Source of the DNA: Gammaproteobacteria bacterium
GTDB taxonomy: Bacteria; Pseudomonadota; Gammaproteobacteria; Steroidobacterales; Rariloculaceae
Assembly (NCBI GenBank): GCA_030834065.1
Contig: JAURFX010000004.1
Coordinates: 1 to 40,110 of the forward strand
Direction of reading: 5' to 3'
Length of the DNA stretch: 40,110 nucleotides
Both the position numbers and the translations under genes were made by a program. The notes below the pieces were generated by a model. The model was not told the DNA's origin, ran no database searches, and was given only the letters and a program-made list of their open reading frames with translations. Of the stretch, positions 32,519 through 40,110 are shown piece by piece; within the stretch, counting starts at the first letter, position 1, and every line of letters begins with the position of its first letter.

Positions 32519-32865
32519 AAACAGAAGATTTAAACCAATTGATTTTTGAGATCTTAGACGAGGGAAAAGCAACTGATATTATCCTTTTAGATCTCAATAA
32601 TTTATCAAATATGATCGATTATATGTTTATAGTCACAGGAAGATCTAATAGGCATATTTCTTCGTTAGCCGATAAGGTTTCTGACGCTGTAAAAAAGCAA
32701 TTTAATATTAAGTCAATGGTTGAGGGTGAGCGAATAAGTGATTGGATATTGATCGATACTTTCACAACGACTGTTAATCTTATGACTCAAGATGTTAGAG
32801 AATTCTATGCACTTGAGAAGCTTTGGGGTGCATCAGGCAAAAGCAATTATGTAGCTCTTAAATGA
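32515..32865 (+). CDS. rsfS: Ribosome silencing factor RsfS
   Basis: KATDIILLDLNNLSNMIDYMFIVTGRSNRHISSLADKV...VEGERISDWILIDTFTTTVNLMTQDVREFYALEKLWG. Confidence 0.95.
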   Translation: MKTEDLNQLIFEILDEGKATDIILLDLNNLSNMIDYMFIVTGRSNRHISSLADKVSDAVKKQFNIKSMVEGERISDWILIDTFTTTVNLMTQDVREFYALEKLWGASGKSNYVALK

Positions 32866-33308
32866 AATTTAACCTGCATATCGATCAGGATAAATTTCCT
32901 AAATGGATTTATGCTGGCTTTGATAATTATGCAGATAAATTTAGATTTCCATATGAGCTTGTATTAGTTGAAAAATCTTTGCTCTACAAAAATCTTATTA
33001 AATATTCCAATATAGCTAAGCCATTTTCCAAACCGACGGGACATTACTATATTGGCCTTGATTCGCCCTCAAGGGTATTAGATAGTCAACAGCTCAGCAA
33101 CCATTTGCAGTCATTATCTCAAGGGTTTTCAGAGTTACATTTTTTTATTGGCTCAGCATATGGACATCCTAATAACGTTAAAAGCTATTTTGACGAAAGT
33201 TTAAGCCTCTCAAGCTTAACTTTCGGTCATCAAATTATGATACCTATAATGGCTGAAGTGATTTATAGAAGTTATACTTTAATGATTGGTCATCCTTATC
33301 ATAAATAA
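32862..33308 (+). CDS. rlmH: 23S rRNA (pseudouridine1915-N3)-methyltransferase RlmH
   Basis: FFIGSAYGH...SLSSLTFGHQIMIPIMAEVIYRSYTLMIGHPYHK, SPOUT C-terminus; next to rsfS. Confidence 0.93.
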   Translation: MKFNLHIDQDKFPKWIYAGFDNYADKFRFPYELVLVEKSLLYKNLIKYSNIAKPFSKPTGHYYIGLDSPSRVLDSQQLSNHLQSLSQGFSELHFFIGSAYGHPNNVKSYFDESLSLSSLTFGHQIMIPIMAEVIYRSYTLMIGHPYHK

Positions 33309-36300
33309 ATGAAATTCTTTTTACGCTTAACAAAGTTTCTTGCCTTTAGTATGGGGGTCATGGTTATTTTTATAGCCCTAACTTTTGCTGCACTAAAGCT
33401 TATAATTGAGCAAAATATGACTTTTCAAAACTATTTAAGAAGTCAGATAAGCAATATTTCAAATAACCAATTTCTTTATGATGATGTTACTTTGCAGTGG
33501 CAGCTAAGAGGGCCCGAGCTAGGCTTTTCAAACATTCAAATTATTAATCAAAATAAAATTAAATTTAGTACTAATTCTGAATTAATTTTTAGACCAAATT
33601 TATGGAATTTTCTTTTCAATGATAATGCGCCAATAGGAGCTTTAATAATAGATCAGGGGGTCATTGATTTCGATAATGGAACTTTAATAGAAAATCAGCA
33701 ATCTTTAAATCAAGTGAATAGCGTAATATTTGTGCCATTAAATTGCACACTGCTAATTAATCATTTAGACCTCAATATCAATAGTAGCAATCAAGAATTT
33801 AATTTCTCTGATCTCGTATTGTTTTTACAATTCGGAACGGAACAAATTACAGTCAATATTATTGGAGAAAATATTCTTGGTATAGATGAAGTTGAGGTAT
33901 TTGTAGAGTCACAGGATATTAGGCTTGAAAGTTATGATTTTTTTATTGAGGCAAGAGGCGCTAGCGATAAAGATATCTTAATCTTGTTAGAAGATTATAT
34001 AAATGAAGAGATTTTTTCAGGCAGTTTCAATGCATCAATTTGGGCGGGCTATCGAGAAGGCAGTGTAGCAACAGGAAGCTTAAGTTTTCAGTCTATAGAC
34101 AACATAAATTTGCTAGGTTCTGCATTTGATAATATTGCATTTCAAATGGAATGGGAGCGATTAAATTCATCAACAAATTTATTCTTTTCTAATATTGATT
34201 TTAATCATGAGAATACTTTTTGGGCTGAAAATGCCTATTTAGATTTAAATTTAACTCGAAATCGAGAAATATCTTCATTTGGGATTACTGGTAATTATTT
34301 TGATGCAACCTTTTTGAAACTTTTATCAGAGAATTTTCTGAATACGAATGCTAATTCATTTGAAATGCTTTCAGGGCTCAATGTTGAAGGTATGATCGAG
34401 GATTATGAGTTGTTCGGCAGGATAGATTTAGAGAGGAAAATTAAAATTGAAAGTATCCGTGCCGATCATTTTAATATTTCAGTTCAAAATGATCAATTTT
34501 CATTGATAAACCTCAGTGGGGTGTTAGATTACTCAGATAATCAAATTGATCTAGGAATTAATGCAGCAGATATATCATTAAATTATGGTAATTCTGATAT
34601 CTATTTTGAAGAGCTCCGTGGTCAAATAACGTATGCCTATGAAGATGATAAAGAAGTTTTTTCGATTATAGGTTTATATGCACTAAACGATGATGAGGTA
34701 ATTAACTTAAGTTCTGAGCTATCGATCAATGACAAAAATTTAAATTCCATAGCTTTAAATACTCAGCTGAGCAATCTTTCGCTTAATAAATATGTAGATT
34801 TTATTGGTCCCCTTGGAGAGGATATTTTTGAATTTGAGTTGCTTGATGGGCAGATAGAAAATTTAGATCTAGAAGTACAATTTACAAATAATGATAATTT
34901 TCTAGATGATGCAATATTTGGATCATTTAATGCCTCTTTTATGCAATTGAGCTCTCCTGTCATCAATCGTGAAATAAATTTTAATAATACACACGGGCAG
35001 TTCTTTGAAAGAGATATTTATATAGAGGGAAAAGGTGGCGTGTTCTCAAGAGATGATATTTTTCGACTAAATCTTAATTTTTCTGATACTCCAATATTTA
35101 ATATTGTCAGCATGAATGTTGCTAATGCTTTTGATCTTCATGACGTTTATCTTGCGCTTGCACGATCAATCCCAACAATGAGATATGAGGATCCATCTTT
35201 TGAGTTTACTGATGGAGATATCAATTTAAATATTAGTATCACAACAGAGCTTTTTCCTTTAAATATAATTGATTATCAAATAGATTCAAATTTTACTGAT
35301 CTTGAGCTCGAATTTATAAATAACAGTCTTCGAGTTAATAATATTGCGGGCAGCATATTCATTTCACCCCTTGGGATTCAAAGCTCAAATATGGAAGCAA
35401 AAATTTATGAGGAATTAATTGAAATTGAAATCAGTGAGATCTATGAGTTTCCTTATGATTCAGAATGGATTTTAAATGGTAGGCTATTTACCAATGAGAT
35501 TATGGCTATCTATTTTCCTGATTGGGCTCCATTTATTGAAGCTAATGCCTATGGCTCAATAGCAATTAAGCGCCCAAGTATATTTCGTGAACTTGATGAT
35601 CAATCACCTAAAATGTTAATCGAGATAAGTTCTGACTTAGAAGATTTTTCTATTAGTATGCCAGAGCCATTTTCTAAGACGGGACAACAATCTTGGAATC
35701 TATTTTTAAATACAACCTATTTTAATAATAATCAAATCAAATCCATAGGCAGCCTTAATGATGAGATCTTTATCAATATGAATTACAGAGGCCTTCAGAA
35801 TCAATCGATAATTTTTGAAAATGGTGTCATTCAGCTCAATCAATCACTTGATCTAAGCCCTGTAGAGGAAGGTCTTTTTATCATCGGTTCAACACAAACA
35901 ATGGACTTAGCAGATTGGATTGTTTTTAATTCTCAACAAAATGCTAACTCAAATATCAAGGAAATTGATATTGACATTATCAATGCCCGCATGAATGGAG
36001 TCCCCATTGGTACTACCAGCATTCATTTTATTAATGACGTTGGAAATGCAAGTTATGAGATCTTTGGTGATGATATTATTGGTAATATTAGCTTAACTGA
36101 GGGTTTGTCAGGTTCTAACTACCAGATCGAGCTTCAAAAAATGGCTTTTCATCCTGATCAAGTATTTCGGTTAGCCCCCGGTGAAAGCTTAGATAATTTT
36201 AGTATCAATATTAAAAATTTTTACTGGCAAGATAGACTCATAGGGAATTTAGAAATAACAGCTAATACTGAAAATGACATACTAAAGATTGATGATCTAA

Positions 36301-37019
36301 CGTTAGTAAATCAGAGTTATATTATTGAAATGAATGGAATTCAAGTGGGATCTGATGATTCAGAGTATTCTTCTCAGGTAAATTTTCAATTAACTGCATC
36401 TGATGTATCAAATACTTTGGATAATCTTGGTGTTGATCTAGCAATCGAAGGAAATTACCTATATTTAAATGGTGAGCTCCTTTGGCAGGACAATCTATCA
36501 AATTGGCAATCAGATACTTTGGAGGGACAGATTCAAATAAATTTATCCGATGGGTTACTGCCTAATCTTGAACCCGGGGCAGGCAGGATTGCAGGGCTGA
36601 TGAGCTTTACAGCATTGCCTAGAAGATTAGCTTTTGACTTTAGGGATGTCTTTTCGCCTGGCTTATCCTATGACGAGATAAGCGCAGACTATTTAATTAG
36701 TTCTGGTATAGCCTACACGGAAAATTTTCTATTATCTGGACCGATAGCAGATATATCGATTACTGGTAATCTTGATATTGTAAATGAGAACTATCTTCAA
36801 CTTGCTTTGGTATCTGATGATGCGGGAGACGCGCTACCATCTATTGGATTTTTTGCAGGACCTGGAGTAGGGACAGCATTATTGTTGTTTTCTCAAATAT
36901 TTAAACAGCCAATTCAGGGTATAAGTCGTGCAGCTTACTGTATTTCAGGAAATTGGGAGGATCCTTTAGTTGAGTTAATTACAGGAGAAATTGCTAACTC
37001 AAATTGTCAAAGTTTATAG
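33309..37019 (+). CDS. yhdP: YhdP-like/AsmA-like large envelope protein
   Basis: 1236 aa, N-terminal TM helix, C-terminal LPNLEPGAGRIAGLMSFTALPRRLAFDFRDVFSPGLSYDEISADY; next to tldD. Confidence 0.85.
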   Translation: MKFFLRLTKFLAFSMGVMVIFIALTFAALKLIIEQNMTFQNYLRSQISNISNNQFLYDDVTLQWQLRGPELGFSNIQIINQNKIKFSTNSELIFRPNLWNFLFNDNAPIGALIIDQGVIDFDNGTLIENQQSLNQVNSVIFVPLNCTLLINHLDLNINSSNQEFNFSDLVLFLQFGTEQITVNIIGENILGIDEVEVFVESQDIRLESYDFFIEARGASDKDILILLEDYINEEIFSGSFNASIWAGYREGSVATGSLSFQSIDNINLLGSAFDNIAFQMEWERLNSSTNLFFSNIDFNHENTFWAENAYLDLNLTRNREISSFGITGNYFDATFLKLLSENFLNTNANSFEMLSGLNVEGMIEDYELFGRIDLERKIKIESIRADHFNISVQNDQFSLINLSGVLDYSDNQIDLGINAADISLNYGNSDIYFEELRGQITYAYEDDKEVFSIIGLYALNDDEVINLSSELSINDKNLNSIALNTQLSNLSLNKYVDFIGPLGEDIFEFELLDGQIENLDLEVQFTNNDNFLDDAIFGSFNASFMQLSSPVINREINFNNTHGQFFERDIYIEGKGGVFSRDDIFRLNLNFSDTPIFNIVSMNVANAFDLHDVYLALARSIPTMRYEDPSFEFTDGDINLNISITTELFPLNIIDYQIDSNFTDLELEFINNSLRVNNIAGSIFISPLGIQSSNMEAKIYEELIEIEISEIYEFPYDSEWILNGRLFTNEIMAIYFPDWAPFIEANAYGSIAIKRPSIFRELDDQSPKMLIEISSDLEDFSISMPEPFSKTGQQSWNLFLNTTYFNNNQIKSIGSLNDEIFINMNYRGLQNQSIIFENGVIQLNQSLDLSPVEEGLFIIGSTQTMDLADWIVFNSQQNANSNIKEIDIDIINARMNGVPIGTTSIHFINDVGNASYEIFGDDIIGNISLTEGLSGSNYQIELQKMAFHPDQVFRLAPGESLDNFSINIKNFYWQDRLIGNLEITANTENDILKIDDLTLVNQSYIIEMNGIQVGSDDSEYSSQVNFQLTASDVSNTLDNLGVDLAIEGNYLYLNGELLWQDNLSNWQSDTLEGQIQINLSDGLLPNLEPGAGRIAGLMSFTALPRRLAFDFRDVFSPGLSYDEISADYLISSGIAYTENFLLSGPIADISITGNLDIVNENYLQLALVSDDAGDALPSIGFFAGPGVGTALLLFSQIFKQPIQGISRAAYCISGNWEDPLVELITGEIANSNCQSL

Positions 37020-37023
37020 TTTT

Positions 37024-38481
37024 ATGCCTTCAGATTTCACAAATAAAATCATTAATGAATTAGAGAACACCTCACCAATATCAAGAGGAAATTTAAATAC
37101 CTATTTAGGCCGGCTTTTTTCAAAGCAGACGGAATTTGCAGATTTTTATTATCAATATAAAGAAATTGAGAGCTGGTCACTTGAAGATAGCATAATCAAA
37201 AATGCAAGCTTTAGTATCGATCAAGGGATAGGTATTCGAACTATCGAAGGAGAGAAAACAGGTTTTTCTTATACGAATAATTTGGATAACAAAAGCATAA
37301 ACAATACTATCAATCTTGCTCACAACATAAATAATCTTGCTTATTCAAGAGAAATTAGACCTACGAGGATTAATAGATCAGATAGTCTTTATACCTCATC
37401 AAATATTATTTATGAGATGAAAGAAAATGAAAAAGTTAATTTATTGTCACTTTTAGATAAAAAGGCTAGAGATAAGGATAATCGAGTCAAGCAAGTGCAG
37501 GCTAGTTTAAGTTTTACATTTGAGAAAGTACTGATTTGTAATTCTGAGGAAGAATTTATTGGAGATATTAGGCCACTTGTTAGGCTTAACCTTAGTATAT
37601 TGTTATCTGAGAATGGTAAGAATGAGCAGGGCTATGTTGGAGTTGGAGGTAGGTATTCTATTGAGGAATTTAAAGCAAAAACTCATAACTTAGATTCTAT
37701 TATTGATGAAGCCATTAGGATCGCCTCAGTGAATCTAAATGCAGTCGAATGTCCAAGTGGAGAGCAAACAGTAGTGCTTGGTAATGGTTGGCCAGGAATT
37801 TTATTGCATGAGGCAATTGGGCATGGTCTTGAAGGTGACTTTATCAGAAAAAAAACATCCTCATTCAATCAGCTACTCGGAGCAAAGATTGCTTCAAAGG
37901 AAGTTACTGTTTTTGATGATGGAACATTACCAGGAGAAAGGGGGTCGTTAAATTTTGACGATGAAGGGCAACCCTCTAATCAGACAATATTAATTGAGAA
38001 TGGGAAGCTTGTGAATTTTATGCAAGATAAACAAAATGCGAATCTTATGAATGTGAGTGCCACTGGTAATGGAAGAAGAGAGAGCTATGCGCATATACCA
38101 ATGCCAAGAATGACAAATACATATATGATCGGACAAGATAAAACCAAAGATGAAATTATTGAGAGTGTAAAAAGTGGAATTTATGCCCCTGGATTTTCTG
38201 GTGGTCAAGTTGATATAACTTCGGGTAAGTTTGTTTTTGAAGCAAGTGAGGCATATTTGATTGAAAACGGAAAAATACAATCTCCTGTCAAGGGCGCTAT
38301 GCTTATAGGGGACGGACCAAGCGTTTTAAAAAGAATATCAATGGTGGGTAATGATTTTAAATTAGCACCGGGCATTGGTATTTGCGGCAAGGATGGTCAG
38401 TCCGTTCCAGTTGGAGTAGGTCAGCCAACCGTAAGGATCGATAAATTAACCGTAGGTGGAACTAGTTTACAAGAGCAATAG
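37024..38481 (+). CDS. tldD: Metalloprotease TldD
   Basis: HExxxH in LLHEAIGHGLEGDFIRKKTSSF; VTVFDDGTLPGERGSLNFDDEG; ATG at 37024. Confidence 0.95.
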   Translation: MPSDFTNKIINELENTSPISRGNLNTYLGRLFSKQTEFADFYYQYKEIESWSLEDSIIKNASFSIDQGIGIRTIEGEKTGFSYTNNLDNKSINNTINLAHNINNLAYSREIRPTRINRSDSLYTSSNIIYEMKENEKVNLLSLLDKKARDKDNRVKQVQASLSFTFEKVLICNSEEEFIGDIRPLVRLNLSILLSENGKNEQGYVGVGGRYSIEEFKAKTHNLDSIIDEAIRIASVNLNAVECPSGEQTVVLGNGWPGILLHEAIGHGLEGDFIRKKTSSFNQLLGAKIASKEVTVFDDGTLPGERGSLNFDDEGQPSNQTILIENGKLVNFMQDKQNANLMNVSATGNGRRESYAHIPMPRMTNTYMIGQDKTKDEIIESVKSGIYAPGFSGGQVDITSGKFVFEASEAYLIENGKIQSPVKGAMLIGDGPSVLKRISMVGNDFKLAPGIGICGKDGQSVPVGVGQPTVRIDKLTVGGTSLQEQ

Positions 38482-39531
38482 CTGTTTGATCGCCTGGATC
38501 TGAGCATTATTCAATGAAACCCCATTAATATGTCCTATTTTTCGATTTTCTCTTGGGCTTTTTTTGTAATCATGGATAAATATATTAGTTTCCGTGCTCA
38601 ATGATGCTAAGTTAGGCATAGATCCTAGAATATTAAACATTTGTACATCCTGTATTTGTATTTCATGGGGAATTTCAAGATTAGTGATGCACCTTAAGTG
38701 TAGTTCAAATTGACTGCAATTAGCTCCATCAATTGTCCAATGCCCTGAGTTATGAACTCTTGGTGCTATTTCATTCACAATTAAATTTCCACTTACGTTA
38801 AAGAACTCTATACCCATCACCCCGATATAATTACTGCTCCCCATTATCTTTCTAGCAATATCCTCAGCTTGTTTTTGCAATGCAGGATTATTTAAGAGTT
38901 TGGTATGAATTAAAATTCCATTATGGTGAAGATTTTCTGTGATTGGATAAAAAAAATATTCATCAGATTTATTTCTACCAACGATAATTGAGCACTCAAA
39001 ATCGAATTCTATACATTGCTCTAATATTGCAGGTAAGCATTCAAATTTCTGAAAGCCTGTAATTAAGCTTTTTTGGTCATTAACCTTTAATTGACCCCTC
39101 CCATCAAATCCAGATTTTCTGAGCTTAAGAAAACAATCGGAATCAAACTGAATATTTTCTATATCCTCAATTGAGCTTATAGGTCGGAAATTAGCTGTAT
39201 CAATATCGAGATCGTTAATATATTTTTTTTCTAGTAATCGATCTTGTGCAATTTTAAGTATTTTAAGATTTGGAAAAACTTTCTTAGGGTCGAGTACCGA
39301 GCTTAATATTTCAAGATCTAAGTGTTCGAGCTCATAGGTTATGATGTCGCAACTATTTGATAGCTCTTCCAGAGCTTTTGGATCATTGAGCTCTGCGATA
39401 ATTGATTCACCAATTAGGCCCGCCGGAGAATTTTTTTTTGGATCCAAAATAACTGTGTCTAGAGGAAGTCTCGATGATGCCTGAATCATCATTCTGGCAA
39501 GTTGACCACCACCAATAATGCCAACTTTCAT
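38467..39531 (-). CDS. purK: 5-(carboxyamino)imidazole ribonucleotide synthase
   Basis: MKVGIIGGGQLARMMIQAS; ATP-grasp KLRKSGFDGRGQ; EIAPRVHNSGHWTIDG. Confidence 0.96.
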   Translation of the reverse strand: MKVGIIGGGQLARMMIQASSRLPLDTVILDPKKNSPAGLIGESIIAELNDPKALEELSNSCDIITYELEHLDLEILSSVLDPKKVFPNLKILKIAQDRLLEKKYINDLDIDTANFRPISSIEDIENIQFDSDCFLKLRKSGFDGRGQLKVNDQKSLITGFQKFECLPAILEQCIEFDFECSIIVGRNKSDEYFFYPITENLHHNGILIHTKLLNNPALQKQAEDIARKIMGSSNYIGVMGIEFFNVSGNLIVNEIAPRVHNSGHWTIDGANCSQFELHLRCITNLEIPHEIQIQDVQMFNILGSMPNLASLSTETNIFIHDYKKSPRENRKIGHINGVSLNNAQIQAIKQLLLL

Positions 39532-40020
39532 TTAATCTTTTGGATTCGGATTATCTAGAATAGTTTGTGTTTGTTCTTTTCTAAAGGCTTGAAGCTTGAA
39601 TTTTACCTCTTCATTAGTTAGAGCAATAATAGAAGCTGCTAGCAGAGCGGCATTTATGGCACCTGCCTCACCAATTGCAAGCGTTCCTACTGGGATACCT
39701 TTAGGCATTTGTACAATAGAGTAAAGCGAGTCTAATCCTTTTAATGATTGGCTTTCTATGGGAACACCCAGTACAGGGATTTGCGTAAGAGAAGCAGTCA
39801 TCCCAGGCAGATGCGCAGCACCTCCAGCACCAGCGATAATAACTTTCAAATCCCTAGATTCAGCAGACTGGGCATATTCGTAGAGTAAATGAGGCGTACG
39901 ATGAGCAGACACAATTTTACATTCATGAAAAATTGATAGATTGTCGAGGGTTGCGCTGGCATGGGATAATGTATCCCAGTCAGATTGAGAACCCATTATA
40001 ATTCCTATTAAAGGCTTCAT
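39532..40020 (-). CDS. purE: 5-(carboxyamino)imidazole ribonucleotide mutase
   Basis: [14 protein letters not shown]...[14 protein letters not shown]...[17 protein letters not shown]. Confidence 0.97.
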   Translation of the reverse strand: MKPLIGIIMGSQSDWDTLSHASATLDNLSIFHECKIVSAHRTPHLLYEYAQSAESRDLKVIIAGAGGAAHLPGMTASLTQIPVLGVPIESQSLKGLDSLYSIVQMPKGIPVGTLAIGEAGAINAALLAASIIALTNEEVKFKLQAFRKEQTQTILDNPNPKD

Positions 40021-40057
40021 TTATATATTTTACAGTAATTATAAGAAATTAATAAAG

Positions 40058-40110
40058 ATGTTGATTCAAAACAATAAAGAAATTGAAAATAAGAAAAATT
40101 TACTATCAGA
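40058..40110 (+). CDS. Possible 5' end of a CDS divergent from purE, truncated by window end
   Basis: Open frame from ATG at 40058: MLIQNNKEIENKKNLLS; too short to identify. Confidence 0.2.
   Translation, partial: MLIQNNKEIENKKNLLS

Noticed and set aside
33309-37019. Possible novel giant repeat/adhesin-like protein
   Set aside because: C-terminal sequence and tldD linkage match YhdP/AsmA-like envelope proteins, so treated as a known family.
37990-38280. 96-aa minus-strand ORF antisense to tldD
   Set aside because: Cys/His content looked zinc-finger-like at first but is just the complement of tldD; no start context or domain.
1-40110. tRNA, CRISPR array, transposon or prophage signals
   Set aside because: None recognised by eye on either strand; a tRNAscan/CRISPR/IS search would be needed to exclude them formally.

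Overview
The window is a dense, AT-rich segment of a bacterial chromosome. Ribosomal-protein order and housekeeping gene content suggest a streamlined gammaproteobacterium, but this is inference; no database search was run. Positions 1-13417 hold the end of tuf followed by a near-continuous S10-spc-alpha cluster (rpsJ, rplCDWB, rpsS, rplV, rpsC, rplP, rpmC, rpsQ, rplNXE, rpsNH, rplFR, rpsE, rpmD, rplO, secY, rpmJ, rpsMKD, rpoA, rplQ). Next come a minus-strand pair (Kdo/WaaP/RIO-like small-molecule kinase plus Ste14/ICMT-like membrane methyltransferase), ggt-trpS, uvrA divergent from ssb, and miaB-phoH(ybeZ)-ybeY-corC-lnt. The window continues with leuS(-), lptE, hisI(-), cysS, yidD, holA-nadD-rsfS-rlmH, a yhdP-like gene, tldD, and purK/purE(-). 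No tRNA, rRNA, CRISPR, IS element or prophage was recognised. Most of the window is ordinary core genome. The points most worth checking are: (1) a structured 134-nt leader between rpsJ and rplC, (2) the kinase plus Ste14-like methyltransferase pair, possibly for envelope phosphate chemistry, (3) a LeuRS of apparently non-proteobacterial type, inverted relative to lptE, (4) a hisI/cysS/yidD block interrupting the usual lptE-holA link, and (5) a strong extended -10 promoter placed so that ssb would be leaderless. I found no clear evidence of a wholly new multi-gene system.
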